This document shows, one piece after another, positions 1-8,451 of a DNA stretch of 64,000 bases. Location: the NCBI GenBank assembly GCA_035293985.1, contig DATGLS010000005.1, positions 62,001 through 126,000 of the forward strand, written 5' to 3'. The stretch comes from JAVDCA01 sp035293985 (GTDB lineage Bacteria > Pseudomonadota > Alphaproteobacteria > Rhizobiales > Xanthobacteraceae). The notes under the pieces are model-generated. The model was given only the letters and a program-made list of their open reading frames with translations. It ran no database searches and was not told where the DNA came from. Position numbers and translations under genes: made by a program. Every line of letters starts with the position of its first letter. Positions within the stretch are counted from its first letter, which is position 1.

Positions 1-59
1 TGATGAGCGGCGAGCCGCCGATCGTCGATCCCTATCCGTACCGCCCCGACCGGCTCTGA
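1..59 (+). CDS. C-terminal tail of an FAD-dependent oxidoreductase (5' truncated by window edge)
   Basis: An open frame enters from the left edge and stops at TGA 57-59. The last residues read DPYPYRPDRL. Tails of the form PYRPDRF/L are common at the C-terminus of DadA/sarcosine-oxidase-like FAD amine oxidoreductases, so this is probably the end of such a gene. Only about 18 residues are visible and no domain can be seen. The assignment rests on the tail motif alone. Confidence 0.35.
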   Translation, partial: MSGEPPIVDPYPYRPDRL

Positions 60-414
60 CCGGCGATCGCGTGGCGATAGCCGGCGAGGCACCCGACCAC
101 ATCTCGAGGGCTCCCTGGCTGGCTCCGCCGGCAAGGGCGGAAATGCAGCTGGCCAGGAAGGTGCGCCAGGCGATCAGCCACACACCGATATCGTCCGGCC
201 CCATGTCGGCTCGAGCTCTTTCATATCCGCCTTCTGACTACGATCGAGCTGCATGGCGTCTTTGAAAGAGGATTTGGATATTGGCAACGGAACACTTTGC
301 ATCGATCTGGAACCGCGCGGCCTCATCCGCGCGCAACGGGTCGCACAAGGCGCCGATGGCGCCAAAGCGTAATGGCTTTTTAGGCGGCCGGCAGCATGGC
401 GCCACCGCCAGCGG
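60..414. other. 355-base intergenic stretch, no supported gene
   Basis: Short frames on both strands have no ribosome binding site and no recognisable composition. I see no convincing hairpin terminator and no repeat. It separates the FAD oxidoreductase tail from the convergent VOC gene. Confidence 0.6.
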
Positions 415-1197
415 TTACGCGCTCTTGCTCACTAATGCGAACAGCGCCTGCTGGGGATCGCGCCCCTGCATGATCCAGCTGCCGCCCGGCACCTGCATCG
501 GGGCGACGATGATATCGGCGCCGTGCCGTTTGACGCGCTCGATCGCCGCCGCGACACTGTCGACGTTGAAGTAGTAGTTCCAGTACGGCTTCGGCGCCTG
601 CGCCGGCTTGGTCATCATGCCGCCGATCGGTACGCCGTCATGGGCGAACAGCTGGTAGACGCCCATCTCGCCCATGGGGATTGCGTCGGCCTTGGTCCAG
701 CCGAACATCGTGGCGTAGAAATCGAACGCCGGCTCGAGGTCGCCGGCGAAGAGCTCGTGCCAGCCGACGTGGCCGACCGCATCGGGCGCGGCCGGCGGCA
801 TGTCGGACGCCGGCGCCTGCCATTTGAACATCGCGAAGGTCGCGCCTTGCGGATCGGCGACGACGGCAAAACGGCCGACGCCCGGAATGTCGGTCGGTTC
901 CTTGTAAATGGCACCGCCGAGGTCGCGCACCTTGGCGGCGGCGGCATCGACGCTTTCGACCCCGACATAGCCGATCCAGCCCGGCCGTGCGCCCATGGCG
1001 GCGGCTTCCGCCGGGATGGCCATCAAGCCGGCAACCCGCGTCGGACCTGCCATCAGCAGGGTGTATTCCATCCCCGGCACCCCCATTGGGGCCGCTTGCG
1101 CCTCCCAGCCAACCACATCGCGATAGAAGGCCTCGGCGGCCTTTGGATCCGAGGTCATCAGCTCGTACCAGACGAAGCTTCCATAGGAGTTGGGCAT
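415..1197 (-). CDS. Two-domain VOC (glyoxalase/bleomycin-resistance fold) protein
   Basis: This 260-residue protein has two vicinal-oxygen-chelate modules. The first (residues about 6-125) opens with FVWYELMTSDPKAA and the second (about 137-257) with VGWHELFAGDLEPA. Each ends in the strand where PGVGRFAVVADPQGATF-like motifs occur. The architecture matches the Streptomyces-type 'hydroxylase' VOC family and lacks a signal peptide, so it should be a soluble cytoplasmic protein. The substrate cannot be read from sequence. The start is supported by GGAG about 7 bases upstream. It diverges from the GMC oxidoreductase, with about 250 bases between them. Confidence 0.85.
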   Translation of the reverse strand: MPNSYGSFVWYELMTSDPKAAEAFYRDVVGWEAQAAPMGVPGMEYTLLMAGPTRVAGLMAIPAEAAAMGARPGWIGYVGVESVDAAAAKVRDLGGAIYKEPTDIPGVGRFAVVADPQGATFAMFKWQAPASDMPPAAPDAVGHVGWHELFAGDLEPAFDFYATMFGWTKADAIPMGEMGVYQLFAHDGVPIGGMMTKPAQAPKPYWNYYFNVDSVAAAIERVKRHGADIIVAPMQVPGGSWIMQGRDPQQALFALVSKSA

Positions 1198-1443
1198 CGG
1201 GGGTCTCCGTTGGGAAAAGCGCTCGAACCAGGCGCGGCAGCCGGCCTGTCCGTCTATTCCGGATTGGCCGGCACGAATGTGACGGGCCGAAGACCGCAGT
1301 GCGCGCGCCCCGACGCCGGCGCGCTCTGCGTCCCGCCGGCCCCCTCCGGGATATGGTATGACGCTCCCGCATAGGACGGCGCGGCCAAAAGCGTTTACGT
1401 TCCAGATGCCAAACTATTGCGCGACCCCGTCGCGTCCAGTCGT

Positions 1444-3114
1444 ATGTCGATGCCCGAGTCCAGAACCTACGATTACATCATTGTCGGCGCCGGCTCGGCC
1501 GGTTGCACCCTGGCGAGCCGGCTGACCGAGGACAAGGATGCGCGCGTCCTCCTGCTCGAGGCTGGCGGCTGGGACCGTGACCCCTGGATCCACATTCCGC
1601 TCGGCTGGCCGCATCTGCTGCTCAACCGGCGGCACGACTGGATGTATTTCCACGAGCCCGACGACGCGATGGGCGGGCGCGCGCTCGAATGCGCGCGCGG
1701 CAAGGTGATCGGAGGCTCGTCCTCGATCAACGCCATGGCTTATGTGCGCGGCCACCGCGGCGACTACGACCGCTGGGCCGCCGCCGGCTTGCGCGAATGG
1801 TCCTATGCGCACGTGCTGCCCTATTTCCGCCGGCAGGAAGCCTGGGAAGGCGGCGCCAGCTATTTCCGCGGCGGCGACGGTCCGCTCAGTGTGCGCACCA
1901 CCCGCTTTGCCGATCCGCTGATCGACGCGTTCACGGCCGCGGGCGTGTCGGCCGGCTTTCCGGCGACCGCCGACTACAACGGCGCGCGCCAGGAGGGGTT
2001 CGCGCGAATGCAGATGACGGTGCGCGACGGCCGGCGCTGCAGCGCCGCGGCCGGCTACCTGCGTCCAGCGCTTGCGCGCCGCAATCTCACGGTCGTGGTC
2101 GACGCGCTGGCGACACGGATCGTGATGGACGGCCGGCGCGCGACCGGCATCGAGTATCGCCAGGGGAATGATGCCAGCAAGCGGGTGACCGCGCGCGCCG
2201 AGCGCGAGGTGATCCTCGCCGGCGGCGTGATCAACTCGCCGCAGCTGCTCATGCTCTCCGGCATCGGGGATCCGGCCGAGCTCGCGGCCCATGACATCGC
2301 GGTCCGGGTGCCGCTCCCCGGCGTCGGCAAGAACCTGCAGGACCATATCTCGGCAGGCCCGTCCTGGCTGCGCCGCGGCAAGGGTCCGGTGCACCGCCAG
2401 ATGCGGGGCGACCGCATCCTGCGCGCGCTCGCCCGCGCCCATTGGCGCGGCGAAGGTTTCGCCGCCGACCTGCCGGGCGGCATCCTCGCCTTCCTCAAGA
2501 GCCGCAACGCCGCCGACCTGCCCGACGTCCAATTCCTGTTCAATGCCGCGCCGATGACGGCACATCCGTATCTCGCGCCGTTCCGCCGCGCCTATGTCGA
2601 TTCATTCGCCTGCCGTGCCGTGCTGCTGCGGCCGGAGAGCCGCGGCGAGGTGCGCCTCGCCTCCGCCGATCCGGCCGCCCCGCCGCGCATCCGGCAGAGC
2701 TTCCTGGCGACCGACCGAGACCGCAAGACCCTGCGCGACGGCATCCGCATGGCGCGCGCCGTCGCGGCGCAACCGGCGATGCGCGCTTTCGTCGAGGGCG
2801 AGATCGCGCCCGGCTCGGATTCGGATGCCGACATCGACGCGCTGATCCGCGCGACCGGCATCACGGTGCATCACCCGCTCGGCACCTGCCGCATGGGCAC
2901 CGATCCGCTCGCCGTGGTCGATCCGACCCTGCGGGTGCGCGGCGCCGATAACCTGCGCGTGGTCGACGCCTCGGTGATGCCGGACATGGTCGGCGGCAAC
3001 ATCAACGCGCCGGTGATCATGATCGCCGAGAAGGCCGCGGACTATATCCGCGGCCGTACGCCGCTTGCGCCCGTGATGGCTGGCATGGCAGCGTCGCAAC
3101 GCATCGCTGGATAA
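1444..3114 (+). CDS. GMC family FAD-dependent alcohol dehydrogenase/oxidase
   Basis: This 556-residue flavoenzyme would oxidise an alcohol to an aldehyde, with FAD bound at the N-terminal dinucleotide fold (YDYIIVGAGSAGC). The second GMC signature region GGVINSPQLLMLSGIG lies mid-protein. The C-terminal catalytic segment HHPLGTCRMG (active-site His) and the later GGNINAPVIMIAEKA (active-site Asn/His region) are intact. Length is normal for choline-dehydrogenase-like GMC enzymes. I chose ATG 1444. A TTG at 1417 would add nine residues with no better ribosome binding site. It is followed 17 bases later by the split TPP decarboxylase, suggesting an operon in which an oxidised product is passed to a 2-oxoacid decarboxylase. 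The substrate is unknown. Confidence 0.9.
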   Translation: MSMPESRTYDYIIVGAGSAGCTLASRLTEDKDARVLLLEAGGWDRDPWIHIPLGWPHLLLNRRHDWMYFHEPDDAMGGRALECARGKVIGGSSSINAMAYVRGHRGDYDRWAAAGLREWSYAHVLPYFRRQEAWEGGASYFRGGDGPLSVRTTRFADPLIDAFTAAGVSAGFPATADYNGARQEGFARMQMTVRDGRRCSAAAGYLRPALARRNLTVVVDALATRIVMDGRRATGIEYRQGNDASKRVTARAEREVILAGGVINSPQLLMLSGIGDPAELAAHDIAVRVPLPGVGKNLQDHISAGPSWLRRGKGPVHRQMRGDRILRALARAHWRGEGFAADLPGGILAFLKSRNAADLPDVQFLFNAAPMTAHPYLAPFRRAYVDSFACRAVLLRPESRGEVRLASADPAAPPRIRQSFLATDRDRKTLRDGIRMARAVAAQPAMRAFVEGEIAPGSDSDADIDALIRATGITVHHPLGTCRMGTDPLAVVDPTLRVRGADNLRVVDASVMPDMVGGNINAPVIMIAEKAADYIRGRTPLAPVMAGMAASQRIAG

Positions 3115-3131
3115 CCCACAGAAAGCTCCGC

Positions 3132-3659
3132 ATGGACGACCAGACCAATATCCGCTGGCCCGACGTGATCTATGACCATTTCAAGCGCGTCGGCATCCGC
3201 CAGGTCGGCTACGTGCCGGACGCCGGCCACAGCCGGCTGATCAAGCGGATCTGTGACGATCCCGAGATCGCCGACGTGGTGCTCACCACCGAGGAGGAAG
3301 GCGTCGGCCTCGTCGCCGGCGCCCATCTCGGGGGGCAGCGCGCCGCGCTGCTGATGCAGAGCAGCGGCGTCGGCAACTGCATCAACATGTTCACGCTGGT
3401 GCGCAACATGGGCTTTCCGTGCCTGGTGCTGGTGACGATGCGCGGCGAGTTCGCCGAGTTCAACCAGTGGCAGGTGCCCATGGGCGCGATCACCGAGCCG
3501 GTGCTCAAGCTGGCCGGCTTCCTCACCTATCGGGTCGAGGAGCCCGGCGAGGTCGACGAGGTGGTCGCGGCCGCCTGCGACATGGCGTTCGACGGCGATC
3601 TCGCGGTCGCGGTCGTCCTTTCGCAGCGGCTGATCGGCCGCAAACGGTGGACCAAATGA
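3132..3659 (+). CDS. Thiamine-diphosphate decarboxylase, PYR-domain (alpha) subunit, ComD-like
   Basis: This 175-residue protein carries only the pyrimidine-binding half of a ThDP enzyme. The segment TTEEEGVGLVAGAHLGG contains the glutamate expected to activate the cofactor. QSSGVGNCINMF is typical of sulfopyruvate/phosphonopyruvate decarboxylase alpha chains. It should function only with the next gene, which supplies the diphosphate-binding half. The two genes overlap by ATGA (3656-3659), implying translational coupling and a 1:1 complex. The family decarboxylates 2-oxoacids with a polar C3 substituent. The actual substrate is not evident, and no sulfonate or phosphonate gene is nearby. Confidence 0.8.
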   Translation: MDDQTNIRWPDVIYDHFKRVGIRQVGYVPDAGHSRLIKRICDDPEIADVVLTTEEEGVGLVAGAHLGGQRAALLMQSSGVGNCINMFTLVRNMGFPCLVLVTMRGEFAEFNQWQVPMGAITEPVLKLAGFLTYRVEEPGEVDEVVAAACDMAFDGDLAVAVVLSQRLIGRKRWTK

Positions 3660-4264
3660 GCGCCGCACCCACGAGGACCAAAAGCGCGATGCTGGAGCGG
3701 CGCAAGCTGGTCAAGGATCTGCTGATCGACCGTCGCGACCTCATGGTCGTCTGCGGCCTCGGCTCGGCCACCTATGATGTCGCGGCCGCCGGCGACCATC
3801 CGCTCAACCTCTATCTGTGGGGTGCCATGGGCGGTGCCGCCATGATCGGCCTCGGCCTCGCGCTCGCCAAACCCGATCGCCGCGTCGCCGTGCTCACCGG
3901 CGACGGAGAGGCGCTGATGGGCCTCGGCGCGCTCGCGACCATCGGCGTCAAGCAGCCGGGCAACCTCGTGATCGTCGTGCTCGACAATGGCCACTACGGC
4001 GAGACCGGCATGCAGGCGAGCCACACCCACGGCACCACCGACCTCGTCGCCATCGCCAAGGGCTGCGGCTTTCCGGAGGCGTTCGCGCTCACCGACCAGG
4101 CCGGCGTCCCCCGCGTGCGCGAGCTGATGCATACCGGCAAGGGCCCGATCCTGGTGAACGCGCGCATCTCCCACGAGGAGACGCCGCGCGTCCTGCCGGT
4201 GCGCGACGGCCACGCCATCAAGCAGCGCTTCATGCAGGCGGCGAACGCCCGCGTTTCCGCGTAG
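3656..4264 (+). CDS. Thiamine-diphosphate decarboxylase, PP-domain (beta) subunit, ComE-like
   Basis: This 202-residue partner holds the ThDP diphosphate/Mg2+ motif. GDGEALMGLGAL (GDG) is followed about 30 residues later by LDNGHYGETG (the N of GDG-Xn-N). YLWGAMGGAAMIGLGLALA is the usual glycine-rich helix before it. The open frame extends far upstream, but ATG 3656 is chosen because it overlaps the stop of the alpha gene by four bases and the protein then begins like other beta subunits. Together with the alpha chain it forms a split 2-oxoacid decarboxylase. Sulfopyruvate or phosphonopyruvate decarboxylase is the nearest named family, but acetolactate-type chemistry cannot be excluded. Confidence 0.8.
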   Translation: MSAAPTRTKSAMLERRKLVKDLLIDRRDLMVVCGLGSATYDVAAAGDHPLNLYLWGAMGGAAMIGLGLALAKPDRRVAVLTGDGEALMGLGALATIGVKQPGNLVIVVLDNGHYGETGMQASHTHGTTDLVAIAKGCGFPEAFALTDQAGVPRVRELMHTGKGPILVNARISHEETPRVLPVRDGHAIKQRFMQAANARVSA

Positions 4265-4281
4265 GGGGGCAAAACGAAACC

Positions 4282-4308
4282 TGCCCACGACCTGAGTCCG
4301 CGTGGGCA
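4282..4308. terminator. Stem-loop between convergent genes
   Basis: TGCCCACG (4282-4289) pairs perfectly with CGTGGGCA (4301-4308) around an 11-base loop. It lies between the convergent TPP-decarboxylase and deacetylase genes. There is no long T-run, so it may also be a fragment of the GTGGGCA repeat family seen elsewhere in the window. Confidence 0.4.
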
Positions 4309-4332
4309 CGGCGCTTCACGCCTTTGTTCATC

Positions 4333-5160
4333 CTACTGGCCCAGCACGTGCTCCGCGATCTCGCCGCGCGTACCTATCCAGATATCCGACGCCTTCGCGG
4401 CCATGCGCACGATCTGCTCGAAGTACCAGGCGCCGCGCGGGTGGCCGAAGATGTGCGCGTGCATGGTCACGTCGATCATCGTGAGCTCGCTCTTTCGGGA
4501 GCGCGCAATGTTCACGTTCTCGCTGAATGACTCGAACATCAGTTTCGGCGCATTGCCGTATTTCATGAACGGCATGTCGTTGACGTCGGTGCCGAGCGGG
4601 ATGGCGACGATCTTACGGTTGCCGAAGGCCCGCACGTAGGGCAGATCGTCGTCGAACACGTCGCCGTACCAGGTGTAGCCGGCCTCCGCGAGCATCCCGG
4701 GTGTCTCGGCGCGCGAGGTGCCGCGCGGCGACAGCCAGCCGCGGACCGGCCGGCCCGACGCCTTCTCGAGCAGCGACGTGCACCGGGCAATGTTCTGCTT
4801 CTCGTCCTCGAGCGACAAGAGTGCCGGCACCACGTCCATGGCGTAGGAGTGCGAGACAACCTCGTGGCCCGCCTCTGCCACCGCTTTGACGGCCTCCGGC
4901 GCGCGCTCGGCGATGATCGCGTTGGTCAACACGCTGGCTTTGGCGCGCTGGCGCGCAAAGCCGTCGAGCACGCGATAGATGCCGCGCTTGATGCCGTAAG
5001 CGGCCCACGAGATCGCCATGGTGTCGAGCACGCCGGAAGGCAGCGGATTGCCCATCGGGCTGATGCCGGGCGCCTTGCCGTCCGACCATGCCTCCAGGCA
5101 GACGTTGAAGACGACGGCGATGCGCTTCTTCTTCGGCCACAGCCAGGTTGGATTCTTCAT
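4333..5160 (-). CDS. Polysaccharide deacetylase family protein (PuuE/allantoinase-like)
   Basis: This 275-residue NodB-fold protein starts at an ATG preceded by GGGGAGGG about 7 bases away. Early FNVCLEAWSDG, mid GHEVVSHSYAMDVV and late TMIDVTMHAHIFGHPRG segments follow the pattern of cytoplasmic PuuE-like members that act on cyclic amides rather than on sugars. The usual metal motif H(S/T)xxxH is present only as HSYAMD, so the second histidine is replaced. That substitution, and the absence of a signal peptide, argue against a chitin or peptidoglycan deacetylase. The true substrate is unknown. Confidence 0.8.
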   Translation of the reverse strand: MKNPTWLWPKKKRIAVVFNVCLEAWSDGKAPGISPMGNPLPSGVLDTMAISWAAYGIKRGIYRVLDGFARQRAKASVLTNAIIAERAPEAVKAVAEAGHEVVSHSYAMDVVPALLSLEDEKQNIARCTSLLEKASGRPVRGWLSPRGTSRAETPGMLAEAGYTWYGDVFDDDLPYVRAFGNRKIVAIPLGTDVNDMPFMKYGNAPKLMFESFSENVNIARSRKSELTMIDVTMHAHIFGHPRGAWYFEQIVRMAAKASDIWIGTRGEIAEHVLGQ

Positions 5161-5209
5161 CGTAGCGCCCTCCCCGCGGCGCGAGGCGCCGGCCCGAGCG
5201 CCTACTGTC

Positions 5210-6505
5210 TCACACGAAGATCGTGATCGCCATCCCGACCACCGCGGCCGCCATCACGCCGGTCGCGACCCAGCCGACGATGCGTAGCGCGCCGCCCACC
5301 GTGAACTTGCCCATGACCTTCGGGTTCGCGGTCATGACCATCATGATCGCCATCACGGGCACCGCGACGACGCCATTGATGACGGCGCTCCAATAAAGCG
5401 CCTTGATCGGATCGATCGGCGAGAAGTTGATCGCCGCGCCGATCAGGGTGGCGAGCGCGATCGCGGCATAGAAGGCGGCCGCCTGGCGCGGCTTGCGCGC
5501 CAAGCCTTCCGGCCAGCGGCGGGCTTCGGCGAGCGCGTAGGCGGCCGATCCCGCGAGCACCGGCACGGCGAGCAGCCCGGTTCCGAGGATGCCGAGCGTG
5601 AACACCGTGAAGGCGAAGCGGCCGGCCACCGGCTTGAGCGCCGCCGCGGCCTGGGTCGAGCTTTCGATATTGGTGACCCCGGCGACGTGCAGGGTCGCAG
5701 CGGTGGTCACCACGATCGCCAGCGCCACCAGGTTGGAGAACGCCATGCCGATATAGGTGTCGATGCGGATGCGCTCGAGCTCGCGCTTGCCCTGCTCGGG
5801 GGCGCGCACCAGCGGCTTGCGTGCCCGCACCCGGCGATTGTCCTCCACCTCCTGCGAAGCCTGCCAGAAAAAGAGGTAGGGGCTGATCGTGGTCCCGAGC
5901 AGCGCGACCACCGTGGTCCAGAAGGCGGCATCGCGGCTGAAGGTCGGAATGAAGAAGCCGTGGGCGAACTCGCCCCACGGAATGCGCACCACCAGGACGG
6001 TGCCGAAATAGCTGAACAGCGCCAAGGTGAGCCAGCGCAGCACGGCCGCATAGGATGCGTAGGGCACCCAGATCTGCAATCCGGCGCAGAAGACCGCGAA
6101 CGCCACCACGTAGACCAGGTGCGGGCCACCGATCAGCAGCCCGAGGGCGTCGCCCATGGCGCCGAGATCGGCGCCGATATTGACGGTGTTGGCCACCAGC
6201 AGGAGCAGCACGATGCCTTGCAGCATCCAGTTGGAGTAATGGATGCGGATGTTCGCCGCGATCCCCTTGCCGGTGGTGCGGCCGATGCGGGCGCTGATCT
6301 CCTGGATCGCAGCCATCAGCGGATAGGTGACCAGCAGCGTCCAGCTGATCGAGAAGCCGAGCTGGGCGCCGGCCTGCGAATAGGTCGCGATCCCGCTCGG
6401 ATCGTCGTCGGACGCGCCGGTGATCAAACCGGGGCCGAGCACGGTCAAGATACGGCGGCTGCCACGGCTCGTCTCGGCGCTATCCTTCGTTTCGACGCGG
6501 CTCAC
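5210..6505 (-). CDS. NRAMP-family divalent metal transporter
   Basis: This inner-membrane protein of 431 residues has about 11 hydrophobic helices. The first carries the metal motif DDDPSGIATY (Asp35, DPSG in place of canonical DPGN). In the sixth helix, the canonical Met-Pro-His is replaced by SPY (Ser208-Pro209-Tyr210), so the methionine that favours soft transition metals is absent. I chose the GTG at 6505, because GGAGG lies 5 bases before it. A TTG at 6526 is the alternative. The substrate could be Mn2+, Mg2+ or another ion. It is transcribed with the binding-protein genes upstream on the same strand, but a 105-base gap leaves operon membership open. Confidence 0.85.
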   Translation of the reverse strand: MSRVETKDSAETSRGSRRILTVLGPGLITGASDDDPSGIATYSQAGAQLGFSISWTLLVTYPLMAAIQEISARIGRTTGKGIAANIRIHYSNWMLQGIVLLLLVANTVNIGADLGAMGDALGLLIGGPHLVYVVAFAVFCAGLQIWVPYASYAAVLRWLTLALFSYFGTVLVVRIPWGEFAHGFFIPTFSRDAAFWTTVVALLGTTISPYLFFWQASQEVEDNRRVRARKPLVRAPEQGKRELERIRIDTYIGMAFSNLVALAIVVTTAATLHVAGVTNIESSTQAAAALKPVAGRFAFTVFTLGILGTGLLAVPVLAGSAAYALAEARRWPEGLARKPRQAAAFYAAIALATLIGAAINFSPIDPIKALYWSAVINGVVAVPVMAIMMVMTANPKVMGKFTVGGALRIVGWVATGVMAAAVVGMAITIFV

Positions 6506-6610
6506 CGACGCCTCCGGCAGCGGCAAAAGAGACAGCCACGGCGCGGCTCATCATCCGCGGCCATCAACGCAAGCTAACGTTTTGAAATTCGAAAGGGTTC
6601 CGTCGACCGG

Positions 6611-7429
6611 TCAGGCGGGCGGCGCGACCGCGGCATCCGGCTGGTTGCTGCGCTTGAGCGCATCGGCAATGAAGCCCGAGGCCTTGAGCTCCTCGATGAA
6701 GCCGTGCAACCACCGCGCGCCGGTGTCGCGCCCCTTCACGGTGCCCATGGCCTGCTGAATCTCCATGAAGCGGCCGGCGAGCAGGCGCATGTCGGGATGG
6801 GCTTTGACATACCCGACGAGCGGCTGCTTCACGCCTGCCACCACTTCGAGCTTCTGCTTGACCAGGTCATCGAGGCTTCCCTCGCCGCGCACCAGCGTCG
6901 CGTGCTTGAGGTTGCGGGTGAGGAAAAGATCGTAGGCCGAGGCCTTGTTGACGCCGATGCGGATGCCCGCCCGGTCGACCTGGTCGTTCGACGTGATGGC
7001 CGAATCCTTGGGCACCATGTAGACGCCCTCGATGATCACATAGGGCGCCGTGAAGGCGACCTCGGCGGCGCGCACCGGCTCGATCGCGAGGAAGACGATG
7101 TCGAGCTTGCCGCCCTTGAGCGCCTCGAACGACTTGCCGGCGGCATCGAAGCGGTTGAGCTCGACCGGCACGCCGAGGCGCTTCGCCGCCTCACGCGCGA
7201 GGTCGACGGTCACGCCCTTGAGCTCGCCGCCGGCACCGACCTGCACCAGCACCGGATTGCCCGCATTGATGCCGACCCGCAGCGTACCGGTGGGAGCGAG
7301 GCTCTTGACGATATCGGATGTGACGGAGCTCATGCTGCCTCCCTGAGGTGATGTGACATTGGTGTTCTGCGCAAAGGCGGCGGAGGCCGCAACCATGAAA
7401 GCGATGACCGTGCATGCGACGATATTCAT
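6611..7429 (-). CDS. ABC-type solute-binding protein, family 3 (amino-acid/organic-acid type)
   Basis: This 272-residue periplasmic protein begins at ATG 7429 with a signal peptide ending near AAFAQ. The mature part shows the SBP_bac_3 pattern. TLRVGINAGNPV is the first strand. GVTVDLAREAAKRLG, FEALKGGKLDIVF and the late AGIRIGVNKASAYD mark the two lobes. No ABC permease or ATPase is adjacent, so the partner transporter must be elsewhere or the protein may serve as a sensor. It lies 25 bases downstream of a Bug binding protein on the same strand. Confidence 0.85.
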   Translation of the reverse strand: MNIVACTVIAFMVAASAAFAQNTNVTSPQGGSMSSVTSDIVKSLAPTGTLRVGINAGNPVLVQVGAGGELKGVTVDLAREAAKRLGVPVELNRFDAAGKSFEALKGGKLDIVFLAIEPVRAAEVAFTAPYVIIEGVYMVPKDSAITSNDQVDRAGIRIGVNKASAYDLFLTRNLKHATLVRGEGSLDDLVKQKLEVVAGVKQPLVGYVKAHPDMRLLAGRFMEIQQAMGTVKGRDTGARWLHGFIEELKASGFIADALKRSNQPDAAVAPPA

Positions 7430-7454
7430 GTCCCGCTCCCGCCTGGGCGTGCTC

Positions 7455-8435
7455 TCAATCATAGCGCAATCCAAGCTCCTTGAGCGCCTTCTCCCAGCGG
7501 TCCGCCTCGTGGCGCATGAAGGCCGTCATCCCCTCCGGCGTCGTGGTCTCGATATAGCCGCCGGTTGATTCCGATTTCTGCCGCACCGCTGGATCGGCGA
7601 GGATCCGCACGACCTCGTGGTTGAGCTTGGCGATGATCGGTTGCGGCGTGCCCTTCGGCGCGACCAGGCCGAGCCAGATCGACAGGTCGTCGAAATCCTT
7701 CAGCCCTGCCGCGTCGGCGAGCACCGGGACGCCGGCGAGCGCCGGCACCTCGCGGTGGTTCATGCGGGCGAGCGCGCGCAGCTGGCCTGATGCGATTAGC
7801 GGCGCCGTGGTCACCGCCGAGGCGTAAACGAAGTCGACGCTGCCGGCGAGCAGCCCCTGTGTCGTCTCGGGCGTGCCCTTGAACGGCACGTAGACGACGT
7901 CGAGCCCCGCCGCTTTGTGAAACAGATAACCCATGAGCTGCGCCGTGATGGTGCCGCCGCCGAAATTGAGCTTGCCGGGATTGGCGCGCGCACGAGCGAT
8001 GAGCTCGGCGAGCGTCTTCGGCCCGTCGGCGCGCACCGCCACCACGGACACCGTCTTGGTCGTCAGCGTGATCGGGGCAAAGTCGTTGAACGGGTCGTAG
8101 GGCAGGTGCCGATGAAGAAACTGGTTCATCACCAGCGTCGAGTCGATCGCCATCAGCAGCGTGTAGCCGTCGGGTGGCGCCCGCGCGACCATCTGCGCGC
8201 CGATGATGGTGTTGCCGCCCGGCCGGTTGTCGACGATCACCGGGACGTGCCAATCATCGCTCATCTTCAGCGCGATCACGCGCGAGATGAGGTCGGTCGG
8301 CCCGCCGGCCGGAAACGGCACCACGATGTGGATCGCACGGGCCGGATATGCACTTTCTGCTTCTCCAGCGGAAGCGATCGCCGGCAGCAGCACCGCCAGC
8401 GCAACCAGCGCAGTCCCGAATACCCAGCTGCTCAC
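7455..8435 (-). CDS. Bug family (tripartite tricarboxylate transporter, TctC-like) binding protein
   Basis: A periplasmic organic-acid binding protein of 326 residues. GTG 8435 is chosen as the start because GGGGAG lies about 7 bases upstream and the sequence then begins directly with a signal peptide ending AIASAG. An ATG at 8501 would run back into the upstream gene. Bug hallmarks are YPARAIHIVVPFPAGGPTD, VDNRPGGNTIIGAQMVA and DGYTLLMA. The membrane partners TctA and TctB are absent. This is the first of three orphan Bug genes here. The neighbouring FAD enzyme ends 16 bases upstream, suggesting cotranscription and a ligand related to its substrate. Confidence 0.9.
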   Translation of the reverse strand: MSSWVFGTALVALAVLLPAIASAGEAESAYPARAIHIVVPFPAGGPTDLISRVIALKMSDDWHVPVIVDNRPGGNTIIGAQMVARAPPDGYTLLMAIDSTLVMNQFLHRHLPYDPFNDFAPITLTTKTVSVVAVRADGPKTLAELIARARANPGKLNFGGGTITAQLMGYLFHKAAGLDVVYVPFKGTPETTQGLLAGSVDFVYASAVTTAPLIASGQLRALARMNHREVPALAGVPVLADAAGLKDFDDLSIWLGLVAPKGTPQPIIAKLNHEVVRILADPAVRQKSESTGGYIETTTPEGMTAFMRHEADRWEKALKELGLRYD

Positions 8436-8451
8436 CCTTGCGCTCCCCGTC

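Noticed and set aside
71..365. Small frames in the first intergenic gap
   Set aside because: No ribosome binding site and no recognisable composition on either strand.
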